A model generated the notes under the pieces. That model ran no database searches and was not told where the DNA came from. It was given only the letters and a program-made list of their open reading frames with translations. Of a DNA stretch of 64,000 bases, positions 12,701 through 23,823 are shown piece by piece; positions within the stretch are counted from its first letter, which is position 1; each line of letters starts with the position of its first letter. A program made the translations under genes and the position numbers. Source of the DNA: Hirsutella rhossiliensis (lineage: Eukaryota > Ascomycota > Sordariomycetes > Hypocreales > Ophiocordycipitaceae); assembly GCF_020360975.1 (NCBI RefSeq), contig NW_025408670.1:4774001-4838000 (forward strand). The letters run 5' to 3'.

Positions 12701-13919
12701 CCACGGACCCGTGCCTTTGCCCACCAGCCGCCGCCGCCGCCGTCGCCAAAACGCCCACTCACCGGGTAGCTACCTTTGCCAGTGTGCATGAAAACGCATG
12801 TTGTGCGCTGTAGAATGCAAGGAGCCTGGACGGACATGTCACGTCGCACGGCAGAAGAAGCCTTTTTTGCACCTTGGTCGTGTCCAACTGACAAGCCACG
12901 ATCCAGAGCAGAGCAGGATACATTCATGTGTCGTCGTCACACACCCACAAAGCACAGCAAGTACAGTAGACGAAACGAGACAAACGTCCAATCAATCACT
13001 TGCTCCCACGCGGACAATCCCGCGTTTCTGCCTCGTACAACCACGTCTGCCCAATATACTGTAAACCCGCCCATCACCAGCCCTGACCACGGAAAAAGGG
13101 GGCTTGGCTTGGCTTGACAGCCCTTCCCGGTCCAGCCTGGAATTTACTCCAGAAGCCATTCGCCGCTTCTCCCCTCGAATCAGCATCGGCCCGGCCGAGT
13201 ACCGAGGGAGACACAGCGTAGGCGAACCGTCATTGCCCCTGAACCAACACCCAACCAACACGCAAGGGGACACGACAAAGCTCGTTTGCCCTGCACGGGC
13301 ACGGCCGTAGAACAGCGTCAATCGTGAACCCAGAGCTTGCCTGGCTTCAAACGAGCCATGACGGGCCACGCGGGTGCTCTACGGTCCATCGTCTACGAAA
13401 TCATCTGGCCGGCAGGACGCCAAAGCAGCCCGGCATCATCGTGGCCGCCGCAGGCCAATCTAGGTAGCACGCAAGAGCACAGAGGGCGCTTCAGGCCTAG
13501 GACAGCCGATTCCCATAAACCCCGGATCCTGCCATGTCGGCCACCGTCTATCGCCACTGTCAAGGACCCAAACAAAATACATGGTGGCAAGTGATTTGGT
13601 GTGTTTTAGATGGTCCTTGTCAACTGAGATCCCCCATCACTCGCAAATCCCAAGCAAAACTCCGCCCTTTTGTCGCACATGGAACGGCACGCTACATCCC
13701 GCCACCCGCATCGTCACTGCTGGCGTCTCTGCCTACTCTCTTGCGCCGTCAACGAGGTCAAGATGAGTCGTAGCGCCCAAGGCGGGCGGTGGCGAGAATT
13801 GCCGCAAGCTTGTTTATTTTCTCTCCCAAGACGAGAACCTAGTCTCATGTTTTAGTCTCGATACACAAACTGCACTCCCCGACAGCACAAGTCAAACCTT
13901 CGGTGCAGTTATTCTCATC

Positions 13920-15935
13920 CTAAGACGCCATGTAGGTGCTGGGGTCGACACCCTCCGGAGGAAACTCGCTGCGAACAAGAACCTGTTAGTGCTGCATCAA
14001 GCGGGACTCATATTTGGGCAACTTACGGAAGTGCCACCTCAAAGCGCTTCTCAATCTCCTTGAGCACCTCCGAGTCCTGGTCGGAGCTGACAAACGAGAT
14101 GGCAAGGCCCTTGGTGCCGAAGCGACCGGCACGACCCACGCGGTGGAGGTACGAGTTGGCATCGCCCGGAAGATCGTAGTTGATCGCGAGGTTGATACGC
14201 TCGATGTCGATGCCTCGGCCAAACACGTCAGTGGCGACGCAGATGCGCTTCTTGAACTCCTTGAACTCCTTGTACCGTTTGATTCTGTCCGAGAGAATTA
14301 GCAGAGTACCACGGGTTGGCTCAAGTGCCTTCGACTCACCGCTCCTCCTGGCTCACGCCAGAGTGGACAGCGATCGAGGGAAAGTTGCACTCGCGAAGGA
14401 GCTTGTCGAGCTCCGTGGCGCGGATGGTGCTCTTGACGAAGATGATGACCTGGTTGAACTGAAGGTCGTCGAGGAGCTCGTTGAGCTTGCGATTCTTTTC
14501 CTTTTCCTCGAGCTTGAGATAGTACTGCAAAAGGCCGTGGAGCGTGAGCTTGGTATCTTCGTCCACGTAGTGCTCGGTGGGATTCTGCATAAACTTTCTG
14601 CAAATAGGCTTGATGGTCTCCGAGAGAGTGGCGGAGAACATCATCACCTGCTTCTGCTGAGGCGTGGCGCGGAACACGTCCTGGACGTCGGTGCGCATGT
14701 CTATCTCGAGAGTTAGATTTGCCAGACAAACGGAGGCGTGAGGGACTTACCGGGCTGGTCGAGCATCTTGTCGCACTCGTCCAGGACGAAGATGCGGACG
14801 CTCCCGAGGCGGAGCGCCTTATCACGGACGAGAGCCTTGAGACGGCCAGGAGTGCCGACAATGATGTGAGGGCACGAGTCCTTGTTCCTAAGTGTCTCAA
14901 CGTCCGTCTTGATGGGAGTACCGCCGTAGAAGACACCAGTCTTGATGTCGGGCATGTACTTGCTGAAACGGTTATACTCGTCGCGAATCTGGTAGGCCAG
15001 CTCGCGGGTGTGGCACATGACGACAACGGAAACCTCTCCGTTGACGGGCTCCACCTGCTGAAGCGTCGCGAGGACAAAGACGGCCGTCTTTCCCAAACCC
15101 GACTTGGCCTGGCAGATGATGTCACCACCGAGGAGCGCCTGAGGGATGCAGGTTTGCTGGACTGTCGTGGGAGGCGATGTTAGATATACGTTCCACAGTA
15201 GTAACGGGCGTTTGTGCAGTGCGGTAGGGGCCCGTCCGTCCATCATCGCAGCGAGGCAATGGCGGCCAGGCGGGTGCACAAGTGTCGATCCAAGACTGGC
15301 CGGCTGGTTTCTGCGAGCCGCAAGACTCCCAGGTCGCGACCGTCGGGAGAATGGACAGGGCCCCAAAGGGCCTCTGTCACCAAGAGCTGCATTGAGCCTC
15401 GGCATCCCGTACAAAGGCTATGAAAAAAAGCATTACTTCGCTCCATGTGCCGGTCCCGCTCCATTCATGGGGAAAACATCATCGGGGCGGGCGAGACCTA
15501 GAGCTCTTTCGAAGTACCCGCTGCCGGGAATATATACCCTTCGGCAGCAGCCCAGATGACCATGTGAGGCGACCAAGAGCTCGAGTGGTCCGATGCATCT
15601 CGGCCGTGCGCTGATTCGCGTGCGAGATGGACGGACAGTTGCGGGAAGGGGGTTTGACGGCTGGAAGGGATATAAGAATGCATTCAGGACTGACCCTCCG
15701 ATGGATGTTCGAAACCACAGTCGCCGATAGCGCGGAGAAGCTCGGGCTTCAGAAGAAAGTCGCGGAAGCCAGTCGAGTGGATGCCGACGTAGCTGCCCTT
15801 CTTATCGACGTCGGTGCCGGCAGACAGGTCGGCCTTCTTGCCGTTGGAGCCTGCAGCAGCGCCGGCTGCAGGCACCGGGACGTTGGCGCCAATCTCCTCA
15901 TCGGAGTAGTCGATGAGGTCTTCCTCGTGCGACAT
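13920..15935 (-). CDS. SUB2: DEAD-box RNA helicase Sub2/UAP56
   Basis: Five exons (15695-15935, 14751-15161, 14340-14700, 14027-14284, 13920-13968) give 439 residues, the usual length for Sub2/UAP56. The protein acts in spliceosome assembly and, with TREX, in nuclear mRNA export. Visible motifs are the start [16 protein letters not shown], the GFEHPSEVQQ segment before motif I, the Walker A AKSGLGKT (about 99-106), the family-specific DECD instead of DEAD (208-211), FSATLS (motif III), and [12 protein letters not shown] (motif VI). The C-terminus reads [16 protein letters not shown]. All four introns keep phase and rejoin conserved sequence. Introns 2-4 are 50-58 bp, but intron 1 is 533 bp and starts with GTCAGT. 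The gene is divergent from RPR2, with 569 bp between start codons. Confidence 0.97.
15162..15694 (-). other. Unusually long first intron of SUB2
   Basis: 533-bp intron with donor GTCAGT and acceptor ACGACAG. It interrupts the codon for the Val of EVQQTC between the N-terminal region and the Walker A motif. It is roughly ten times longer than the other introns of this gene. It contains pyrimidine-rich AG sites that could act as alternative acceptors, for example TTTTTTCATAG near 15420 on the minus strand. Confidence 0.8.
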
Positions 15936-16504
15936 TTTGTCGAGAATCGCTGGTGTTTTGGCTTTCCAAACGCGAGCTGTCGGGTCGAGGTCCTGAAAAC
16001 GCCCGCCAATGTCGATGCGCGACGTTGAGGGGCGGGGGAGAAAGAAAAAGAGGCTTCCAACACGCGCCAAAAAATCTGGCGCGAGGGAAAGCTGAATGAT
16101 TTGTGAGCCGCAAAGACTGAGGAGGTGGTTGTCGAGGTTGAAAAGGCCCCAGTCGTGAGCAGTTTCTTGCGGAGAGAGGTTGAGGGAGCGACGTTTTTGC
16201 AAGGCTGATTTGCTGCAAGGGAGTGTAGGCAGCTGTAGCCGCGCCCGCCAGACGGGATTGGCCCGTGCGCAGCTGCCAGTCACATGACCAAAGCCTGGCT
16301 TTGTCCGTACAGTGTGAACATATAATTCGTACACGCTAGCACTGTACGTACGTACTCTTTCTCACGATAACTCAAGTTGCAAGCTCCCACCAACCCACAA
16401 GAATAAACCCTGGAGCGGGCCGTGCTGGAAGCCAGGTTCAAGTTACCGGCCTTTGAAGCCTGCCCAAGCTTTCTCAACTCTTTGTTCCGCCGAGCCTGTC
16501 CCCC
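15936..16504. promoter_or_regulatory. Divergent promoter region of SUB2 and RPR2
   Basis: 569 bp between two divergent start codons, so both promoters must be here. It contains a palindromic GTACGTACGTAC run near 16345-16356. No TATA box is obvious at a convincing position for either gene. Confidence 0.55.
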
Positions 16505-17065
16505 ATGGCAAAGTCAAAGAGCAATTCGGGCGTCCAGAACAGAGCCATATACTCCAGAGCCTCCTATCTCTACCAAGCGGCCAGCTACCTCGCCTGCCGC
16601 GCCAATGAAGCTGATGCGGGCAGGCCACCCTCGGATGGAGGATCAAAGGATAAGCCGTCCCTAGAGAAAGGATCCCAAGGCGCGAACAATGCCCAGGTTT
16701 CAAGCGACAAGCAACGCAAACAGCTGCGCAACATGTCTCGCCGTGCTATCTCTGAAATGAGGGCCGTGACGCTCAAGACGCAGATCCGGCAAAGCCAGGC
16801 TCTCAAGCGCACCGTCTGCAAGTTCTGCGACACCCTGCAGGTCGAGGCCCACACGTGCCGCTCCACCATCGAGAACCCGAGCAGGGGCGGCCTCAAGCCG
16901 TGGGCGGATGTCCTGGTCATGCGATGCAGGACGTGCGGTAACGCGAAGCGGTTCCCCGTCTCCGCACCGCGGCAGAAGCGCATGACGCTGCGTTCCCCGA
17001 AGCACGCACAGGCGGGGGACAGGGGCGAGTCAAGCAATGTTGACCAATCGGGACAGAATGGTTGA
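16505..17065 (+). CDS. RPR2: RNase P protein subunit Rpr2/Rpp21
   Basis: Single-exon frame of 186 residues. RNase P removes the 5' leader from tRNA precursors in the nucleus, and Rpr2 is a zinc-binding subunit. The core lies at about residues 78-152. It has a basic helix RRAISEMRAVTLKTQIRQSQ, then the zinc-ligand pairs C105-K-F-C108 and C141-R-T-C144 separated by an Rpp21-like linker with CRSTIENPSRGG, followed by GNAKRFPV. The N-terminal 20 residues (YSRASYLYQAASYLA) form the helical part seen in the family. Between them lies a low-complexity insert, and the C-terminal 35 residues are disordered. The start ATG is the first in frame and immediately precedes the conserved MAKSK-type N-terminus. 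It is convergent with HSK3. Confidence 0.9.
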   Translation: MAKSKSNSGVQNRAIYSRASYLYQAASYLACRANEADAGRPPSDGGSKDKPSLEKGSQGANNAQVSSDKQRKQLRNMSRRAISEMRAVTLKTQIRQSQALKRTVCKFCDTLQVEAHTCRSTIENPSRGGLKPWADVLVMRCRTCGNAKRFPVSAPRQKRMTLRSPKHAQAGDRGESSNVDQSGQNG

Positions 17066-17527
17066 GGACTCTGCCAGAGATGGCATCAAGCATTGCTCGG
17101 GCCTCGACAAAGTTCCTCGGGGATCGAGAACAAGGTATCGGGGACGAGGCATTTCGCCAGCCTGCCTTGAGCATGACCTGGGGTCAGTCTACAGGCTGGC
17201 ACCCAAGGCGAGAGACTTGGCTTGCGGAAAAGGGTTCATGAAAAGCCAAGACAAGCCATCCAAAGACGGAGATGTCTGCCACGGCTTGACGAGAACAGCA
17301 GCTTCGAAGGCGAAGGGCTCAAAGGGATGGACGAGAAAGCCATTTAGACATTGGCTCTTTGCCTGCATTCAAGATATCAAAGAACAGTGAGTGAAGCAGG
17401 CTCAGATAGCATAGCCTACTTCCATAAGCGGTAAAATAAACAGCAATCCACGACACGCCATGCAGGCTTCCCGTAGGCTCCCCTCCAGCCCCCCAGTTGT
17501 CCAGTACGCAAGCCCATTATCATCATC
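17066..17527. other. Convergent intergenic region
   Basis: 462 bp between the 3' ends of RPR2 and HSK3. No gene was seen; it presumably carries the two 3' UTRs. A frame continuing near 17070-17390 is Lys/Gly-rich and unrecognised. Confidence 0.5.
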
Positions 17528-17972
17528 TCACTTCGCCACCTCCTTGACGCTCTCCTCCCCAAGCACCTTGCTCGCCGCCATGAGCCTAGCCAACCAACCA
17601 CCAGTCAGTTCTCGCCGAGGATCAGAGGGGGGCATATCAGTACTCACAGCCCAGCATGCCAGCTCCCCAGACCCCTCATCGACTCGGCCTGGACGCTCGT
17701 CATGCGCAGCAGGTTCTCCGTGTCCGCCAGATTGGCCGACAGCTGCGCGAGCTGCGAGTGCAGATGCGTCTTTGGAGGGGGGCCGTCCGTCAGCCCAAAA
17801 ATAAAATAAAAATAAAGACAAGCAAACAAAACACAGCAAGAGAAATGCCAAGGTACAAAGCAGACTGGTCCTGGGCCCTTACCAGCTGTCGCGTTTTGAC
17901 GACGCTGCCGCTCGTCGTCGCCATGCTCTGCCGGTTCAGGTTCTGCGTCGTGTTTATGTTTCGCGTCGCCAT
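17528..17972 (-). CDS. HSK3: DASH/Dam1 complex subunit Hsk3
   Basis: A short gene in three exons (17883-17972, 17648-17769, 17528-17585) that total exactly 90 codons, giving 89 residues. Splicing produces a low-complexity N-terminus (MATRNINTTQNLNRQSMATT). A conserved helical core follows: HSQLAQLSANLADTENLLRM, then TSVQAESMRGLGSWHAGLLM, then AASKVLGEES. This matches Hsk3, a small coiled-coil subunit of the Dam1/DASH ring that couples kinetochores to spindle microtubules in fungi. Intron 1 (113 bp) ends CTCCAAAG and intron 2 (62 bp) ends GGCTAG; both keep phase. The gene is easy to miss because no exon exceeds 122 nt. It is convergent with RPR2. Confidence 0.88.
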
Positions 17973-19581
17973 CGTGGCTGCAAGAGGACGGCTGTTTTCG
18001 ACTGAGCGTCGTCAGTAAAAACCCTGTAACGGGAGAAAGAGGGCCAAAAACACATGCATTGACAGGACAATCAAGAGAGATGGATGGGGCCGGCCGCAAC
18101 AGAGAGAACCCAGGCGAGATGGGCTGAGGCCCGCAGCAGTGGCGGTGATGCGGTGATGTGGCGTCCTCGAGCACGCCCTGGATTCGTCGTCGCTTCCTGC
18201 TGAGCGAGGGCGTCTTGTCGCAGAGCGTCGGCGAGGCGCGAGTCGCGTAGCTTTCCTTTGGCGCTCCGTCGTTGTTTGTGCTTGATGCCCGTCACATGCC
18301 CATCACGTGGGCCCGCATGGAGCACACTTGTTCTAGTGCAATCATTTCATCATCGCTGCTCGACACCACAACCGTGGCTACGTATTATCTCCTACTCGGC
18401 AGCCCAGAGAGCTCTCCTCATCAAAGCCCCCTCACACACCTCTGTAGCACTGCTTTTCACCCACTTCTATGCCTGTATCGGTTTCACCTACTTATTATTC
18501 AAGCCTTCGTCCCGAGCTCGACGAATCCCCTCCTCTCCCAACTCGCCACCAGCCAGCCTCTTGCCACGGCCAGGCACTCCGAGCTCGCTTCTCATTCTCC
18601 CGCAACAGCCTCAGTACAGTATATATGCCGTCTGGGTTGGTCCCATTTCCGCATCGCAAGGAGAGAAATAAATTATATGAAGACAGGGAATAGTCTGACG
18701 TAGAAGTGAGATAAAGAAAAAGAGGAAGAGACCTCCAGTAGTCTATGTTGTGTATGCCGCCCCTTGGCATCGCGACAACCCAGTCGCGCCTCTCCCTCCC
18801 CGTTGCTGCTGCAGATGGGCCGTTGTGCCGTAAAGGAGCTTCATCAGCTTGGGAAACGAGGGCCGGACCAAGTGCCACGCCGATCCGGTACTCTGCGCTG
18901 CACCGGCCGTGTCGTTAGGCCGGGTCCCAAGTAGCATTTCCCGAGTCGTCCAAACGGTGTCGCGGCGCGACTTGTGACTCGCTGTCATGTCCTCGTCCAC
19001 GGGTGCTGCCCCCAACGCCACACGCTGGGGGCTCAATAACAATGTAGTGACGCCAGTTTGCATTCGCTATGGCGAGGGTCGATTATGTGCCAGAAGAAAC
19101 AAGTATGGAGAGTTCGCATCCCAATGCAACATTATCAGGAGATGAGCCCCTCTCCTTTGCCATTTCCATGCGTATGTACGGGACTTGACCAAGTCCGTTC
19201 CGAATGATCAGAGGGCCTTTCGAGAAAAGGTCCAGAGTGAAGCGCTAGTTGCAAGTCGTTACTATCGTCCACGTTGAGCAGCAAGGCGTGCGGAAAAGCC
19301 TCAGCCCCCAGGGGTTCAGTCGCATCGCGAGGCACAGAAGCCGGTTGCCACAAGTGCTTCGTCCCGGCTGTTGGTTGTTCCAAGAGTGTATGAATGGAGG
19401 GGGTGATGAGGGACGACCCTCCCGCTTCGTCCGTAAGATGAGGTTGATATTCCAGTCCGGACCATGCCTCGACGGCCCACGTGCCGACTCCTTCACTGCC
19501 CAAAGCACACCGCCCGCCAACCTGCATAGCAAGCGCGGAAACCAGGGCCAGGATCCCCGCGCGAGAGACTTGAGAGTCGAC
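17973..19581. other. Intergenic region upstream of HSK3
   Basis: About 1.6 kb between the HSK3 start and the 3' end of the ketopantoate-reductase-like gene. Open frames are short and lack recognisable motifs. The stretch 18440-18720 is more AT-rich and includes CAGTACAGTATATA near 18612-18626. Confidence 0.45.
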
Positions 19582-22389
19582 CTAGTGGACGCCAATTGTC
19601 GGCCCATTCTGCAGGCTGCTCTGGCTGCTGTGCGCCGATTGTTCCGAGTCGAGTTCACCACTGCCCGCGCTAGCGCTCGCACTGCCCGTCAGACTACGAA
19701 CGTTTCTCGGCTTGGGTGGACGAAGGGCGCTCACCCCGACATGTTGCTCAACCTGTTGCGGAGCCAGGGAGTTGGCCTGCCCCGACGGATACCGCGGTAC
19801 AGGCTGACGGACGCCATCTGGGGGTGAGGGACGCCCATTCATCTGGGGACCGAAGCCGTTTGGAGGAGAGGGCCTGCCGCCGCCGCGCAGCGATGGGCTG
19901 TAAGGGTTGCCCGGAGACTGGCTGGCTCGCCGGGGAAGAGCGCCGTTCATGCTGGGCGGGGCGCCAGGAGCATGGCTATACTGCAGCTCGTCTAGCCTCG
20001 AGGCCGTCAACGAGTTTGCCCGAGAGCCTGCGGCCATGGCACCGCGGTCGACTGCGGCGTAGCGGTTCGAGGTGAGCGACATGAGAGGATCATCGAGCAT
20101 GTTGTCCGTAAGCATGGACACGTTGTTGGCATGGCTGGGGCGACTGCGGCCGAAGGGCCGGAATCTGCCTCCTCTTGGCGGAGCGGGCGCGTCGAACTCG
20201 GGGTTTCGACGAAACTGTGCAGCCGACGGGGCTGTTGCCTTGCGGGTCTTCCTCGAGGTGACGCTCATCATGTCGAAGTTGTCAGGGTCGATGGTGGGGC
20301 CGCCCGTCACGGCGTTTGGATCGAAGTACTCGTCATCGTCGTCGTCATCGTCATAGTTTTGGGGTTGGTTGCGAATGGAAGGAGGTGGGCCGCGACGCGC
20401 TCCCGGCGGGGGTCCGCGCCTCATCCTCATCTCCTGCTCCCGAAGGGAGAGCTCGCGCTGACGAATCTGCAGTTCTCTCTCCCGAAGAGCTATGTCTTCG
20501 CCGCCGACCGAGGGCTCTTGACCCTCGGGGATATCATCGTACAGCACCAAGTGCGAAAACTCTTCGAGGTCGTTTCCATCCATCGAATTTCTTCGCGAGG
20601 GGGCTCTCGACCCTCCGTTCATCGACGGTGGCGGCCGAGGATAGCCATTGGGCGGGTGGCCGTTCGTGGGGGGCGGTCGGCGCATTCCCGCCGGAGCAAA
20701 ATTTGCTGAGTTCCGCGGCCGGGGCTGGCGGGGAGGCATGCCGTTGCCGTTGGGCATTCCGCCCATCATGGGGCGGTGGCCCTGCTGTGAAGGCATTCGC
20801 GGGGGCGGAGCGGCCAACGTGGGCGTGCCGGGCGGCATGCCACCGGGCGGCATCTGCTGCGACGGGGCGTCTCCGAGCTTTGGCCTGGTTCGATTGACAG
20901 TGTTAATGTTGTGGAGGATGGCGTAAAGGGTCTCGATCCTGGGCACAGAGACATGCGAGTCTCGCGCCAGCTTGATGGGGGATCCGAGATACGTCTCAAT
21001 TTCCATTGGCCGTCTCGCCACGAAGTCCTGCCACATGATGCTTTCCGGCAAGTTGGGCTTCGTCATGTCGTCCATGGTCCGCTGCTTGAAGTCGGGGGAG
21101 AGCTTGCAGCCGTTTGCCTCGGCTAGGCGTAACAATTCGTCAATAACGTCCGAGATCATGTCCTTTACTCCAACCTTTTCAAAGAGGGCGGCGTGGTTCG
21201 GCGTCTCGAAGAGCACACTTATGGGATGAAAGGCAATGGGCCTAGGCGGCGATGGTCAGCAGGGCTGTAGTTGCGCGAGGAAACGGCTCGCCGACTCACC
21301 CAATCACTCTCTCGTACTGCTGCTGGCGAATGTTTGACGAGACCTTGCACTCGACCTGGCCGGTGCTCAGGGTCATGGCCAGCGCCTGGGCCATGTCTTC
21401 CTGGATAGACTGTGGAATGTTGCTGTTTTTGTTGGCAGGGCCGACCCAGATCTCGGTGGAGCCCTTGTGTTCGAATTCGCTCTGGCCCAGTTGTGTCAGT
21501 TCGGCGCCGGAGACGAGCGATAGCACGACATTGGTAGGAAATCGCTCCTCGATGGCGGCCTCGACCCCGAGGGTGTGTGTGGTATTGATAAGAATGCAGG
21601 TATGCTGGGGAGTGACGACGGCGTCGATTACCGCGGCGAGATCGTACACATCAGGGAGGGCTTTTACGCAGAGCACGACGTAATCGAACGGACCGTCTCG
21701 AGAGTTGGAAGCGTCTTCAGGATTCCGAACAACTGGTTGCAAAGTCAGCAAGGCGTTGTGGAACCGCCCGGATCGAGGAGGACTTACCATGTCGGGGTTT
21801 GAATCTCTCATTGCCGAAGATCGGGGACCTGTTGGGAACATAGAGGTAAGCAAATCGGTTCGTGACGGCTTGAGTATTCGCCAAATCGGCGGGGGCGACA
21901 TACTTGAAGGAAATGCCGTACTGGGCGACATGTTCGAAGCCCGACTTCCAGACGAGCGTAACGTCGCAGGCGTTGGTGGCCTGGAGTCTCCATGATAAGA
22001 AGGCCGAGACGGGATTCCCACCGACTGAGCAAACGTGCATTAGCTGACTGTCGTCCATGACCGAAGACGACGGGAACGCTGCATCGACAGCCGGTCCACC
22101 TGCTGCAGAGGGAAGAGGAAGCAAGGAAAAAGACGAGCGGTGGTGTGGAGAGGATAAGCTATGACCGGGCCAGGGACAGAGGGCCAAGGAGAGCTCTCGG
22201 TGGCGATGCGCAACACTAAAAGATGAAACCGGCGCGCCGGGGCAGCATTTTCAGGCGCCGACCAACGGCAGCGACGAGAACGGGCTGAAGGCCAGGGGAC
22301 CAGGCGTGGGGAAGGGGGGGGGAGTCGAGGATGTAGGCGAGTCACGACATACCTGAAAGGACCTTGAGACGGGGCGTTTTCGGTGCCAT
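19582..22389 (-). CDS. Ketopantoate reductase-like (PanE/ApbA) protein with long disordered tail
   Basis: Five exons (22353-22389, 21904-22024, 21788-21828, 21300-21732, 19582-21241) encode 763 residues. The N-terminus after splicing, PRLKVLSVGGNPVSAFLSWR, is a Rossmann nucleotide-binding segment. It is followed by DYVVLCVKALPDVYDLA, the NTTHTLGVEAAIEERFPTN region and an ApbA C-terminal helical domain (SSNIRQQQYERVIG, then KPNLPESIMWQDFVARRPME), ending near residue 325. Canonical enzymes reduce 2-ketopantoate with NADPH in pantothenate synthesis. This fungal group, similar to S. pombe Mug72, has a divergent GGNPVS loop, so activity is uncertain. Residues 330-763 are Pro/Gly/Ser-rich, with a charged coiled coil (ALRERELQIRQRELSLREQE) and an Asp run. 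The start was placed at 22389 because exon 1 restores LKVLSVGG. An ATG at 22058 would give an alternative N-terminus. Confidence 0.85.
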
Positions 22390-22873
22390 GGTTCTGGAGC
22401 CGGTCAAGATGGGGAGCGCTTCTTTGGTGCGGCGTCTGACGAGGACCTGTCCCACGACGCGAGAAGCGGGAGAGGCTCCCTGTGTGGCTCAGGGATGCTG
22501 CTGACAGTCGGTCGCGAGGCTGACGGCGAGCCGTGTCGCAGGTACGAAGCGTGCGTGGATGAGGGGCGGGACGGCCAGCTGTAGACGGGCGGGAGCGCGA
22601 TAGTGTCACTTTGGAGCTGCCAGAGTCGTCGAGACGAGTCGGGAGTCGAGTTCGACTAGAGGGGCGGAAGGCGAGCGGCCGAACGTGCGTTGAGCGAGCG
22701 AAGAGGAGGGGTGCAGCAGCAAGGTGAGGTGTGTGCGTGAGTGGTGAGTGTTTGTGTGGGCGCGCGCGCGTGCGTGTATGGTCGACAGAGTCCGCGTTAT
22801 CGTAGGCAAGGCCGGACGGCTAGGAGGCAGCCCGACAGGCGGAGTCGTCCAGGGGGGTTCCAAAGGGGAGGGC

Positions 22874-22891
22874 GGGGGGGGGGGGGGGGGG
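22874..22891. repeat. Poly-G homopolymer
   Basis: Uninterrupted run of about 18 G residues upstream of the ketopantoate-reductase-like gene. Its length may be affected by sequencing error. Confidence 0.8.
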
Positions 22892-23767
22892 TGATTAGAG
22901 CGAACGAGGACCTGTAAAACCCCTGCGAGAAGGGACGGCAGGAAGGAAAAAAAAAAGAGTCGCTAGCGGTAGTTGGTTGGTTGGCCCGGCAAGGGGGAGG
23001 GGGGTGCTTCAGCGGCGCAGACGAACAGGCTGTCGTCAATCGTTGTCGTCGTCGGATTCGCTTGTGCAAAAAGTAGGTCGAAACAAGGCCGGTGGGACGA
23101 GGGCGCGCCGGGTGAGTAGCGGTACCAGGCAGCAGAAGAGGCCCGGGTGGGCTGGTCGGACGGGTGGGAGATTATCTGGGGTCGTGGGACGTGGAAGCGG
23201 GATGAGGAAATGTTGACGGACAAGCGCGCAAGCTCAGCTGGACGGACATACAGGGACGCGCGCTACCTGTCCGCTGCAGCTTTCTTCTTCCCCTTTTCAC
23301 ACACACGCTCTCTCGCCATCCACGAAGAGAGCGAACGAGGGTATGAGGTGAGAGCCGTGAGAAAGGAAACGGGCGGGAGGGCAGAGGGGAGAAACGAGGG
23401 AAAGGCACAACAAGAGCAAAGGGGGGAGAGGGGAAAGGCAGCAGCAGGGAGAAGAGGTCGACGGCCCAAGACTCAAGCCGGAAAAGCGAAATGTCCGGCT
23501 GGGGGTCAAAAGAGGTATGCTAGGTACGGGGCAGGCAACGCAAACAGCCCGAACCACTACTGGTAGTACCTACTGTGCTGGGCTACGGGTGGCTGCGTGC
23601 CCTGTGTGTCGGGTGGTTGGCACCTGGAGTGCACTGTACGTGCGGCACGGTACAGCGCAGCACAGCACGACAGGTGCCTGGGGTGCCAGTACAGCAGTCC
23701 CTCGGGCACAACAGCGCGCCCACAGGACACGTAAACGTACCGACTGCGCGGCGATGCTCCCCCACAC

Positions 23768-23823
23768 AGACGACACGACACAGACGACACGACACAGACG
23801 ACACGACACAGACGACACGACAC
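23768..23823. repeat. 14-bp tandem repeat x4
   Basis: Four perfect consecutive copies of AGACGACACGACAC with no spacers, in non-coding DNA. Confidence 0.9.

Larger units (their letters stand above)
6867..13919. other. 7-kb gene-poor region between the cyclin 5' end and the SUB2 3' end
   Basis: No frame here shows recognisable motifs or plausible exon joins. The first kilobase would be the leader and promoter of the cyclin gene; on the cyclin's coding strand it is strongly pyrimidine-rich (CACCT repeats). The rest contains minisatellites, CT tracts, C/G homopolymers and several ACAGTAC/GTACTGT palindromes. No tRNA or 5S gene was seen. An untranslated leader, an ncRNA or a small unrecognised gene cannot be excluded. 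Confidence 0.5.

Noticed and set aside
17644..18174. Single long frame through HSK3
   Set aside because: It merges intron and promoter sequence with the middle exon. The three-exon model gives a complete family-like protein.
23768..23823. CRISPR-like array
   Set aside because: Direct tandem copies without spacers in a eukaryotic genome; it is a minisatellite.
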